Source: Bacillota bacterium
GTDB lineage: Bacteria > Bacillota > UBA4882 > UBA8346
Length of the DNA stretch: 54,539 bases
Assembly: GCA_023429995.1 (NCBI GenBank)
Contig: JAEZCE010000028.1
Location: 1 to 54,539 of the forward strand
Direction of reading: 5' to 3'
How positions within the stretch are numbered: the stretch's first letter is position 1; each line of letters begins with the position of its first letter. The notes beneath the pieces were generated by a model. That model searched no databases. It saw only the letters and a program-made list of their open reading frames with translations, and was not told the origin of the DNA. The translations under genes and the position numbers were made by a program. This document shows positions 43,040 through 51,410 of the stretch, piece by piece.

Positions 43040-43828
43040 TTATTTCCTTACCGCCAAATACTCCTGATAAACGTTGTTCCAAAGATAGTTCTTGATTTCG
43101 TTGAATTGCGGAGTCAATTTGATGGACTGATTCCGCGGATAAGGGATGTCCACCTTGACTATCTCCTTAATTCTTCCCGGCCGGGCGCTCATCACCACAA
43201 TCTTTTGGGAAAGAATGACGGCTTCCTCCACATCGTGGGTGATGAAGAAACAGGTTTTCTGCTCGTTTTGCCAGGTGTTCAGAAGATCCTCCTGAAGTTG
43301 AGCCCTGGTTTGCGCATCCAGCGCCCCAAAGGGTTCATCCATTAACAGGACTTCCGGTTTTACCGCATAAGCTCTAGCGATGGCAACCCGTTGTTTCATA
43401 CCACCCGATAGTTCTTTGGGATAAGCATTCTGAAAATCCTTCAGTCCAACCAATTCCAAATATTTCAAGGCTGTTTGGAGGCGTTCTTCTTTTCCGATTT
43501 TTTGAAGCTTCAACCCGAATTCAACATTCTTGAGCACGGTTTTCCAGGGAAACAAGGCATATTGTTGAAAAACAACTCCCCGGTCCCGCCCCGGTCTGGT
43601 CACTATTTTGTCGTCAACTTTGACAACGCCTTCACTGGGCCCTTCCAGGCCGGCTACGATATTCAATAAGGTTGATTTGCCGCAACCACTTGGTCCGATG
43701 ACGGATACAAATTCTTTTTCGCGAATCTCCAGTTTAACATTATCCAGGGCCTTGATTTCGCCATTTCTGCCTTTAAAAATCTTGCTTACATTTTCAATAC
43801 TAATCTTGGGCTGTTGCTCATTTTTCAT
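43040..43828 (-). CDS. Sulfonate/nitrate/taurine-type ABC ATPase
   Basis: A 262-aa SsuB/TauB-type ATPase: Walker A IGPSGCGKSTLLN, Q-loop VFQQYALFPW, signature LSGGMKQRVAIARAYA, Walker B VLLMDEPFGALD, H-loop FFITHDVEEA. The ATG 43828 follows AGGAGGTCATAAA, inside the end of the permease gene, whose stop is 1 nt away, so the two are coupled. Confidence 0.92.
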   Translation of the reverse strand: MKNEQQPKISIENVSKIFKGRNGEIKALDNVKLEIREKEFVSVIGPSGCGKSTLLNIVAGLEGPSEGVVKVDDKIVTRPGRDRGVVFQQYALFPWKTVLKNVEFGLKLQKIGKEERLQTALKYLELVGLKDFQNAYPKELSGGMKQRVAIARAYAVKPEVLLMDEPFGALDAQTRAQLQEDLLNTWQNEQKTCFFITHDVEEAVILSQKIVVMSARPGRIKEIVKVDIPYPRNQSIKLTPQFNEIKNYLWNNVYQEYLAVRK

Positions 43829-43829
43829 T

Positions 43830-44660
43830 TTATGACCTCCTGACATCCTGCCATCCGGTTAATTTTTTCTCCAAGAACAATAAAACTTTATCCAGGATAA
43901 AACCAATGATCCCGATGATTAAAATTCCTAAGATTACCAGATCCATCCGGAAATATAAACCCGCCTCCTGAATCATGTTGCCAAGACCCTTGGTGGCTCC
44001 GGTCATTTCCGCCGCTACTAATGTAGTCATCCCGGTGCTGATACCCAGACGGAGAGCAACCATAATATAAGGAGTTGACGCCGGAACCACCACATTAAAG
44101 AAAATGTTGCGATCGTTGGCTCCCAGCACTCTGGCCGCTTTGAGCATGGTCGTATCGATACTGCAGACTCCCTGAAAAATCGTTATCACCATGACCAAAA
44201 AAGTACAAATGAAAATGACCGTGATTTTAGCGCCCTCACCGATGCCTTGCGCCACAATGACCAGAGGTATCAAAGCAATCGGGGGAATCGTGCGGAAAAA
44301 CTGAATCCAGGGCTCTACCAATCCCCGGATTAATTTATACCAGCCCATCAAAAAAGCGACCGGCACCGCAGCCAGGAAAGCCAGGGCAAACCCGGATAAA
44401 ACCCTGAATAAACTGGCGGTGATATTCACATATAACCGACTGCTCGCCGCTTCCGCCATCAAGGTTTTGTATATTTTAAAGGGGCTAACCAGAATGACTC
44501 CCACCTCTTTAATCTGGGACAATAGGACCCACACTAAAAAGCCCAAACATAAAGATACTAAAACCATTATCCGGTGGTCAATCCGGTCCCAGAACGGTGT
44601 TTGAACTTGATTTTTGGGAACCGACTCCGTTTGGGTTAAAGTTGCAATCTTTGCCATCAT
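43830..44660 (-). CDS. Sulfonate/nitrate/taurine-type ABC permease
   Basis: A 276-aa SsuC/TauC-type permease with about six hydrophobic segments and the signature region APFKIYKTLM-like entry (SPFKIYKTLM), LMGWYKLIRGLVEPWIQFFR and MLKAARVLGANDRNIFFNVV. ATG 44660 follows GGAGGAAGA; the frame's extension to 44705 is rejected. Likely promoter -10 TATAAT at 44718-44713 (minus). First gene of the importer operon, downstream of TCS3. Confidence 0.9.
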   Translation of the reverse strand: MMAKIATLTQTESVPKNQVQTPFWDRIDHRIMVLVSLCLGFLVWVLLSQIKEVGVILVSPFKIYKTLMAEAASSRLYVNITASLFRVLSGFALAFLAAVPVAFLMGWYKLIRGLVEPWIQFFRTIPPIALIPLVIVAQGIGEGAKITVIFICTFLVMVITIFQGVCSIDTTMLKAARVLGANDRNIFFNVVVPASTPYIMVALRLGISTGMTTLVAAEMTGATKGLGNMIQEAGLYFRMDLVILGILIIGIIGFILDKVLLFLEKKLTGWQDVRRS

Positions 44661-44853
44661 TCTTCCTCCATCCATTATTGAAAAAAACCACTTTGTTAAC
44701 AACATCTACATTATAACGTAACGTTTTCTAAAAATAAGTTGTATGTTTTATCCAACCCTCACAGGATATCTTGAGCGATCCGTTTCCTGTTGCGACAATC
44801 ATCCGCTTCTTTTGTTCCTTCAGCTTTTGAACTGCCGGAATTTGGAGGGAATG

Positions 44854-45540
44854 CTAGAAATTATCAAAATAATTCTTCAGATTCAGTCTCTCAATGAGTT
44901 CAACCAATCGTTTGGTTCGTTTCATATTACACTTTTTTAAGATGATGTTGATCTGGGACTTGATCGTCGAAACTTCAACACAACGGATTTGAGCAATTTC
45001 GTAAATCTTCTTCTTATCAATCAACAGCCGGATGATTTCCCGTTCCGACTGGGAGAACATGGAGAGAAAACTGACAGCGTTGATAATATCCGATTCACGC
45101 TTGCGAATTCGGGTGAATTCCGAGCGGATTTTAACGGCGACCTCCGGCCGGATCGATGAACGGTTTTCATAAGCCAGCCGTATACTTTCAATAATTTCTG
45201 CGGGAGAAGCCGTTTTCAGCACGTAATCAATGGCGCCCGCTTCATAAGCGCCAAAAATGGTTTCGTTATCCTCATGCACGGTCAAAAATACCACCCGGAG
45301 ATCCGGGTATAACCGGTGAACGGTTTCGGCCGTGCGAATGCCGTCGAATCGGTCTTCCATCTCTATATCCGTCAACAACAAATCGGCATCGACCCGCTCC
45401 AGGATTTTAAACACTTCTTCTCCCCTGCCGGCTTCACCGACGACTTCCATATCCTCATTCTCATTAATCATGCTCACAAAATATTCCCGCAAAATATCCG
45501 AATCTTCTGCCACCAAAACACGGATTCCCTTCATGCCCAT
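44854..45540 (-). CDS. TCS3 response regulator (receiver + LuxR-like HTH)
   Basis: A 228-aa protein: VLVAEDSDIL, phospho-Asp in LLTDIEMEDRFDGI, LTVHEDN, YVLKTASP, then HTH FSQSEREIIRLLIDK ... VSTIKSQINIILKKC. Its ATG shares a base with the kinase TGA (TGATG), so translation is coupled. It lies between two sulfonate-type uptake modules and is the best candidate for the protein that binds the 21-bp repeats at 48662-48766 (inference). Confidence 0.87.
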   Translation of the reverse strand: MGMKGIRVLVAEDSDILREYFVSMINENEDMEVVGEAGRGEEVFKILERVDADLLLTDIEMEDRFDGIRTAETVHRLYPDLRVVFLTVHEDNETIFGAYEAGAIDYVLKTASPAEIIESIRLAYENRSSIRPEVAVKIRSEFTRIRKRESDIINAVSFLSMFSQSEREIIRLLIDKKKIYEIAQIRCVEVSTIKSQINIILKKCNMKRTKRLVELIERLNLKNYFDNF

Positions 45541-47063
45541 CAATCCCTTTTCAGAATTTTCCCGCTGTGGCCGTCGATGACCGGGAGAATCATGCTAAAA
45601 ACAGTTCCCTGGCGGGGTTGACTTCTTACCTGAATATAACCGTAATGCGACTTAATAATCTGTTTGGCATAGGATAAACCGATCCCCCAATTTTGGGTCG
45701 TAATCTTCCGGGTGTAAAAAGGATCAAATATCCGCTCCAGTTCATTCTGGGAAATACCCATGCCATTATCTCCGATTTCCAGGACACACCAACCCCCTTC
45801 CAAATGGGAAGAAATGTCCACCCGGCCGCGGGCCTTATCTCCGATCGCCTCAAAGGCATTGATGATTATGTTTGAAATGGCCTCCGTCAAATAAAAAATA
45901 TCAGCGGCGACGGTGATCCTGTCCCTGTAGGTTGTTTCGATTTTGATATTTTCGGGAACACATTTGATATTGCCAAGTGATTTATCAACGATTTCTTTAA
46001 TGTCTACGGGTTTAAGATCCAGCGATATACTTTTAAACGCCTTATAGAGATGGGTGATCCGTTGCAGCGTTTGATTGGTTATGGTCGAAATCTTTTTCAG
46101 ATTCTCCTCAACCGCCGCGACTTTTGTTTGGTCATCCAAGTTCCATTGATGAATCTCTTTGCTTATCTTCTGGGTTACCACCTCAATCATGAGCAACTGA
46201 TTTTTCAAAGAATGAGTAATCACCGAAACGCCGCTGTTTACCGATAAAAACTTTTGTTCGTGAAATAAATCCGACATGTTAAGCCGTTTCCCCACATCGG
46301 AATATTTCCAAACCGAAAAGAGGCTTAAGACCGAAGTGATTCCGGTGAAACCAATAAATACGGCCCACTGGAAAACACTTAACGGCGGATTAAAATTGGC
46401 AAAATCGGTATAAAGATAATAGTAGGTGCGAATATCCGTTAATTGGATCGGCCCCATGAAAACCAGATAAAAATAGAATACCGTCAAAGCAAATATCGAT
46501 AGCAGGATATATTTTAATTGTTTCCTGACAAACTGCAAACTTAACCGATAGTATTGGCTGATGAAACAGTAAAATGTAAATATTACAGCCAGCAATATCC
46601 AAAGGCGGATGAACACGCTGATAAAGAAAATCCCATTGGGCTGCAACAAATATAATAGCCGCCGGTAAAACGCAGGTTCATAAATAATGATATTGGCCAT
46701 ACAAACCAGGACGTTTCCCCTCAGCACCCAAACTCTTGTTTTTCGGGAAATCGAAGTCGCCATGGTCAAACTTAGACCGATTAAACTCATGACGAAGATG
46801 CTTCTCCCTACCGATAACATCCGGCTGATCCAGTGAATGGAGAGGGAAAAGTTTAAGAAAAAGACCCGGATATTGTCGAAAAGGTATAAAATTTGATTCA
46901 CGTGGTAGTAGTACCCGCCGTACTTGGATAGAAAAATAATGTATCCCATCATGCTGAGAAACCACCCGAAAAAAACGAAAGCCATCCAAAAAGCCACCGG
47001 CTTTCTGGCCTTAAAGATTAAAATAATGGAAGCCAGGATTAATATGGATAGCAAAATGATCAT
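45540..47063 (-). CDS. TCS3 sensor histidine kinase with multi-pass membrane sensor
   Basis: A 507-aa kinase colinear with TCS1 and TCS2: about seven N-terminal membrane segments (FKARKPVAFWMAFVFFGWFL near the start), VITHSLKNQ with His284, N-box NIIINAFEAIG, DNGMGI, FDPFYTRKIT and WGIGLSYAKQII. ATG 47063 follows AGGGTGATCCTC; a TTG at 47090 is less likely. The promoter was not located in the repeat-rich 470 bp upstream. Confidence 0.87.
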   Translation of the reverse strand: MIILLSILILASIILIFKARKPVAFWMAFVFFGWFLSMMGYIIFLSKYGGYYYHVNQILYLFDNIRVFFLNFSLSIHWISRMLSVGRSIFVMSLIGLSLTMATSISRKTRVWVLRGNVLVCMANIIIYEPAFYRRLLYLLQPNGIFFISVFIRLWILLAVIFTFYCFISQYYRLSLQFVRKQLKYILLSIFALTVFYFYLVFMGPIQLTDIRTYYYLYTDFANFNPPLSVFQWAVFIGFTGITSVLSLFSVWKYSDVGKRLNMSDLFHEQKFLSVNSGVSVITHSLKNQLLMIEVVTQKISKEIHQWNLDDQTKVAAVEENLKKISTITNQTLQRITHLYKAFKSISLDLKPVDIKEIVDKSLGNIKCVPENIKIETTYRDRITVAADIFYLTEAISNIIINAFEAIGDKARGRVDISSHLEGGWCVLEIGDNGMGISQNELERIFDPFYTRKITTQNWGIGLSYAKQIIKSHYGYIQVRSQPRQGTVFSMILPVIDGHSGKILKRD

Positions 47064-47156
47064 GAGGATCACCCTTTCATTCCAGGCCAACTCTCTTGGG
47101 AAATTACTTATTCAACATGCAACGCTGATATCTTGCTACTAAAAAAAGGAACATGG

Positions 47157-47174
47157 TTATAAAGATAAATCAGC
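47157..47174. repeat. 18-bp direct repeat, copy 1
   Basis: TTATAAAGATAAATCAGC is found here and again, base for base, at 54411-54428. In both places it lies between the start of a minus-strand gene and repeat-like DNA. Confidence 0.6.
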
Positions 47175-47201
47175 TTGGTTCAACTCAAGCCGCCTATTTA
47201 T

Positions 47202-47362
47202 TCTCGCGCAGAGGCGCTAAGACGCAGAGTGTGAGATGTGCTTGCAAGATATTTTTTGGTAATTCGTGATATCAGTTTGCCGTGAATAGGAAACGTCTAG
47301 GTCAGAAAACCTAGTCTCAAGCGCTTCGTCATTTCTCTGCGCCTCCGCGCCTCTGCGGGAGA
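47202..47362. repeat. MITE-like inverted repeat element (GCAGAGGCGC type)
   Basis: The left arm 47202-47229 (TCTCGCGCAGAGGCGCTAAG then ACGCAGAG) and the right arm 47335-47362 (complement TCTCCCGCAGAGGCGCGGAG then GCGCAGAG) match at 24 of 28 positions. CTAGGT/ACCTAG forms an inner stem near 47297-47314. It has no frame of note. The gap 47064-47533 otherwise holds only the TCS3 5' region and the terminator below. Confidence 0.65.
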
Positions 47363-47440
47363 TATTCTTTTGATTTCAAATCAATAGATAGCTGATAAAT
47401 CAATACATTCAAATAACCTGCTGAATTACCTTTATAATCA

Positions 47441-47486
47441 GAAAAAGGAATATAGCATCGGCACAAATTGCCTTATCTATATTCCT
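47441..47486 (-). terminator. Rho-independent terminator of the stand-alone binding-protein gene
   Basis: AGGAATATAG (47446-47455) pairs with CTATATTCCT (47477-47486), with a smaller GGCA/TGCC stem inside. On the minus strand the stem is followed by TTTTTC. It lies about 50 nt after the stop of the gene at 47534-48544. Confidence 0.75.
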
Positions 47487-47533
47487 CAACACGCATTGAT
47501 AATCGACTACTTTCCGGGGAGTGGGCCCATTTT

Positions 47534-48544
47534 TTACATTCCCAATTCTTTGAGGGCCGCTTTAAAATATTGAGGATCCACAAAATTTTCGGGTGCTACG
47601 AATGGGTCGAGTTTTTTATTGTCGACGAAAATTTGTTCCTCGATTCCGTACCACTTCATGGCCGTGCCATTGCTATACATCTTTTTAAGGGTCTTGGTGT
47701 TCAGCCAGTTGGTGCCCCCGACCAGCACACCAGCGGTGGCCTCGTCTTGCTGTAAATATTTAGCGGTTATCTTGACGCATTCATCCATGTGATTATAGCG
47801 GTATTCATTGGCCCGAATCCACGCTTTCATAAATCTTACGGTCGCTTCCCGATTGTTTTCCAGAAATTTAGGGGTAGCTACCCAACTCTGCGGGAATACG
47901 GCTTTCGGTACAAATTCCTTGGAATGCAACAATTGGACCACATTATCTTGGCCTTTAATCTTCTTAATCTCACTGACAAAAGGCTCCCAGATGGCGGCGG
48001 CGTCGATTTTATCGGCGACAAAGGCGGCAACCGCTCCGGCTATATCCATACTGACCACATTAATTTTCGAGACATCCAAACGCGCTTTCTTACAAGCGAT
48101 TCCGAAAATCATATCGGCGGTAGTCCCTTTGGGGATGGCGATGGTTTTCCCATACAACCCTTTCAAGCTGGTAATTTTTGATTTTTTGGTGGCGATAATC
48201 ATGTTGCTGACATCGGTGCTATCCATCACCAGTATTTTACAATGTCCTTGGGCGGCGAATACATGGGCGCCGACGCCAAGATAACCGATATCAATATCTC
48301 CGGCCGCCATTGCCGCCAGTTCCGGAGGTCCGGAAGTAAACTGAACCAACTGCACATCCAGATTCTCATCTTCAAAATATCCCTTTTCCTGTGCGATTAA
48401 TACGGTCCCGGCCCCGACAATATGGGGATGATAAGCGACCGTAATTGAAATTCTCTTGGCGGGTTTGGCGAAAACAACGGTGCCCAACAAGGATGCCATT
48501 ACCAAGGCGACAAAACAAAATCTGAGTAAAAATCCCTTTTTCAC
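47534..48544 (-). CDS. Sulfonate/nitrate/taurine-type ABC substrate-binding protein (2), stand-alone
   Basis: The 336-aa protein has a signal peptide (LLRFCFVALVMASLLGTVVFA) with no lipobox at the cut site and the SsuA/TauA fold: ITVAYHPHIVGAGTVLIAQE, GDIDIGYLGVGAHV, IAIPKGTTADMIFG and KIDAAAIWEPFV. It is the same length as its paralogue at 41963, and the pocket segments align, but the ligand-near residues differ (HPHIVGAG versus QPNMNGAS). It could feed the same permease or act as a sensor partner of TCS3. GTG start after AAGGGGGGAATAGAAT. Monocistronic, between the operator array and a terminator. Confidence 0.87.
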   Translation of the reverse strand: MKKGFLLRFCFVALVMASLLGTVVFAKPAKRISITVAYHPHIVGAGTVLIAQEKGYFEDENLDVQLVQFTSGPPELAAMAAGDIDIGYLGVGAHVFAAQGHCKILVMDSTDVSNMIIATKKSKITSLKGLYGKTIAIPKGTTADMIFGIACKKARLDVSKINVVSMDIAGAVAAFVADKIDAAAIWEPFVSEIKKIKGQDNVVQLLHSKEFVPKAVFPQSWVATPKFLENNREATVRFMKAWIRANEYRYNHMDECVKITAKYLQQDEATAGVLVGGTNWLNTKTLKKMYSNGTAMKWYGIEEQIFVDNKKLDPFVAPENFVDPQYFKAALKELGM

Positions 48545-48661
48545 ATTCTATTCCCCCTTCATTGGTTGTAACGAAAAATTTATCTTTTTTACATTTTCAT
48601 TTTATACTTGGTTAACCCCAACGGAAAGTTGTAATATTGATCCACCTTTTTTACTTTTTTG

Positions 48662-48766
48662 ATTCTCCCGAGAGTGATTTTCGTTCTCCCGAGTATCTCC
48701 GCCATTCTCCGGAGAATAACTTTCATTCTCCTGAGAGTGATTTTCATTCTCCTGAGAATTCCCCTC
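48662..48766. promoter_or_regulatory. Array of five 21-bp repeats, each with a TTCTCxxGAGAA dyad
   Basis: Units start at 48662, 48683, 48704, 48725 and 48746, each exactly 21 bp; type unit ATTCTCCTGAGAGTGATTTT then C. Unit 3 has the perfect palindrome TTCTCCGGAGAA; the others are near-perfect. A spacing of 21 bp is two DNA turns, so all sites face the same side. The array lies about 118-222 bp before the GTG of the binding-protein gene and upstream of a -10-like TATAAA (48606-48601, minus) with a poor -35, the layout of activator sites. TCS3 is the likely source of the binding protein (inference). Confidence 0.65.
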
Positions 48767-48779
48767 ACGCTCCGGCATG

Positions 48780-49090
48780 AGTATCAAAACTTTATCCGGA
48801 CACATTCCCGGAGTTATAAAAGTAGTTGACTATTGCCTTTACTCAGGATAAAAAAATCCGTTTATTATTGCTTTATTGGGCAATTTATCCTGAATTGTGT
48901 CAACCCTCCAGCTTGGCTTCCGCGAATCCGGAGGATTCGACCTGAGGGAGGAACGAAGGGTTTTGCTTGCGAAGCTTTAGCAATCAAAAAGCCCACAGAA
49001 TTACAGTTCGTTTCTCCCTTTGAGGGAGAAAGATAGTATGAGGGTGGGCCCAAATTGGCTCACAATCAAACCCTGAGTTAACGGAAAAGT
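48780..49090. other. Non-coding, repeat-like spacer
   Basis: No frame here has a start site or recognisable product. It contains short dyads (TCCGGAGGATTCGA region, 48930s; TCTCCCTTTGAGGGAGA, 49013-49029) of the dispersed-repeat kind. No promoter or RNA family is recognised. Confidence 0.4.
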
Positions 49091-49094
49091 CAAC

Positions 49095-49137
49095 AAAAAG
49101 TATCCATCAAGATTCCCGAAAGAATCTTGATGGATAC
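49095..49137 (-). terminator. Rho-independent terminator of the second chemoreceptor gene
   Basis: GTATCCATCAAGATTC (49100-49115) pairs perfectly over 16 bp with 49122-49137; 6-nt loop. On the minus strand it is followed by TTTTTG. It is 68 nt past the chemoreceptor stop. Confidence 0.85.
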
Positions 49138-49204
49138 AAACCGGGGGGATTCAACGATGGATTTTGAACCAGTCCGCTCCCAAAGCCCAATAAAACAAAG
49201 GATT

Positions 49205-51328
49205 TTAAGAAACCCTGATTTTAAATTTACCGACACTGCCGGCCAATTGATCGGAAATTTTCAACAAATCGGCCGCCAGGGAAGTGACTTGTTCGGCAAT
49301 GGCCGTTTGCTCCTGGGCGGATGCGGAAACTTCCTCTGAGGAAGCGGCCGTTTCTTCGGAAATAGCGCCGATATTGGTAATAAAGCTGATCGTTTCTTCC
49401 TTTACCGTATTAATCGTTTTGATGTTTTCATTCACATCGGAAAGCCGATGGACAACATTATTCATGGCCTCAATGATCCGGTCGAAAGATTTTTGGGCTT
49501 CTTCAACCGCGGCCAGCTGTTCCATCACGATTTGGTGGGCTTTGGAAACCGTTTGGGTGGAAGTGCGGCCTTTGGTTTCGATCTCCTGTAAAATGATATT
49601 GATGGTCTTGGCAGTCTCACGGGACTCCGCCGCCAATTTATTGATCTCCTCCGCAACGACCGCAAAACCCGAACCATGTTCACCTGCTCTGGCTGCTTCG
49701 ATGGCTGCATTTAGCGCCAGCAAATTGGTTTGTTCGGAGATGCCGGTGATGGCCTCGGTAAGACTCTTAATCTGTTCGGCGCAGGAACTTAACTCCTGAA
49801 TATCCTTAACCGCCGTATCGGTGATACCATCGGTTTCATTCACCTTTTGGGCCAATTGTTCAATCATGGCCTTGGATTGCAAACCCATCCCCCGGACCGA
49901 TTGGGTAATCTGTTCCATTTCGCTGGACTGGGAAACAACATTTTCGATCCGTTTGGCCAAATCATCCATTTTTTGAGTGGTTTTTTCGGCCTCTTGGGTT
50001 TGTTCCATGGTGCCGCGGCTGATTTCTTCCGTTGCCGTAGCCACTGTTTCCGCAGTATGGGACGATTGGGCCGAGCTTTCTTCCAACACTTTACTTCGTT
50101 TAAGCACTTCGGAAGCGAGATTTTGGGTATCGCTGATCAACATTTGAATTTGGGTTATCATCCGGTTAAAACTCTGCCCCAGCTGTCCCAACTCGTCTTT
50201 GCTATCCAGCTTGACATCAACGGACAAATCCCCGTTTTCCGCCTGTTTCATCGCTTTCATAACCTGTTGCAAAGGCTGGGAAATCCCCAGCGCTACCATA
50301 ATGGAGATGAACACCACAATGATACTGATGATGATTCCCAAGCCCAGCGCCCATAAACCAACCATTCTGGACTGAGCGTATAAATAGGAGTTTGGAGCGA
50401 TACTCAGCAGATACCACCCTTTGGCCGGGATGGGATTGACCGTCATCAGTACATTTTTATCCTTCACGCGCTCCGGGAATTTGCCGGACCTTTCTTCCAA
50501 GCCGGCTAGTTTCTTCACAATATTGTGATCGCGGGCCAATTCGCCGATGTTTTTGCCCCAATCTTTCTGAAACGGGGAAGCTACCACAATCCCATCCTCT
50601 GTAATAATCATGGTATAAGGGTGTTTTAAAATTTCTTTTTCCGAGCTATCGGAGGATTCCTTATACAATGTGTAATTGATTACTTTATCCAGTCCGGCGG
50701 GGTTAAAAAATACACTCACCACTCCGATAGGCTGCAGACTATCCAAGTCGCCGACGAGCCGGCTGAGTCCTATACCCCCTTTAAGGTAGAACCAATGGAG
50801 TTTTCCCTTGGCGGCAAGTGTCTTTCGAAAATCGGGAGTTTTTCTAAATTGATCGACTGAAATATAACCACTCCCCGTTTGATAGTGCTGATCATTTTTA
50901 AGCGAATTGAAAAGGATCGAGGTATCATTTTCCGAAACTATCGCCGAATCGTCGAATATCTTCCTGAATCTTTGGTTCAGGGCCAGAAAATCCAAACTCC
51001 CATTGTTAACACATTCCGCCAAGGATTGGTTGATCTCACGGCTGGATATCATTTGGGTGGAAAAGTCTTCATATTTTCTCAGACTCAAGTCCAGGTTATT
51101 AGTAACCTGGGTGAGTTCCCGGAGTGAGTATTGGGAAATTTTATCGGCAATCGCCGCTTTGGAAATATGGTAGGATATCACTCCCATCAAAGATAAAGGA
51201 ATAATCGATACCGCCAGCAGGATTAAAATCAAACGGTCTCTGATTGACAAATGATTCAAATAGGCGTAATTTTCGGGCTTAATCAATTGGGCGATCCCTT
51301 TGTGAATCCTGTTATTAAATTTTATCAT
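49205..51328 (-). CDS. Methyl-accepting chemotaxis protein (Cache-type sensor)
   Basis: A 707-aa chemoreceptor: TM1 (about 33-53), a large extracytoplasmic region (about 55-335) whose TGSGYISVDQF, HWFYLKGGIGLSRLV and NPIPAKGWYLLSIAPNSYLY fit a double-Cache ligand domain, TM2 (about 337-360), HAMP (ISQPLQQVMKAMKQAENGDL), and the signalling hairpin ISEQTNLLALNAAIEAARAG (in part) EHGSGFAVVAEE. It probably tracks a nutrient handled by the adjoining sulfatase or binding-protein genes. RBS GAGGACGA. Confidence 0.93.
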   Translation of the reverse strand: MIKFNNRIHKGIAQLIKPENYAYLNHLSIRDRLILILLAVSIIPLSLMGVISYHISKAAIADKISQYSLRELTQVTNNLDLSLRKYEDFSTQMISSREINQSLAECVNNGSLDFLALNQRFRKIFDDSAIVSENDTSILFNSLKNDQHYQTGSGYISVDQFRKTPDFRKTLAAKGKLHWFYLKGGIGLSRLVGDLDSLQPIGVVSVFFNPAGLDKVINYTLYKESSDSSEKEILKHPYTMIITEDGIVVASPFQKDWGKNIGELARDHNIVKKLAGLEERSGKFPERVKDKNVLMTVNPIPAKGWYLLSIAPNSYLYAQSRMVGLWALGLGIIISIIVVFISIMVALGISQPLQQVMKAMKQAENGDLSVDVKLDSKDELGQLGQSFNRMITQIQMLISDTQNLASEVLKRSKVLEESSAQSSHTAETVATATEEISRGTMEQTQEAEKTTQKMDDLAKRIENVVSQSSEMEQITQSVRGMGLQSKAMIEQLAQKVNETDGITDTAVKDIQELSSCAEQIKSLTEAITGISEQTNLLALNAAIEAARAGEHGSGFAVVAEEINKLAAESRETAKTINIILQEIETKGRTSTQTVSKAHQIVMEQLAAVEEAQKSFDRIIEAMNNVVHRLSDVNENIKTINTVKEETISFITNIGAISEETAASSEEVSASAQEQTAIAEQVTSLAADLLKISDQLAGSVGKFKIRVS

Positions 51329-51410
51329 TCGTCCTCACTTAACCATTAGTTTTGAGATGAAATGCTGTTTCTATTTTTGAATCGCTTGCGCTGCGAACTC
51401 ACCGAAGTTT

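Noticed and set aside
48602..48805. 67-aa minus-strand frame across the 21-bp repeats, encoding SQENENH-like heptads
   Set aside because: Follows from repeat length being a multiple of 3; no good start signal; position fits operators better. Kept as an open point in the finding.
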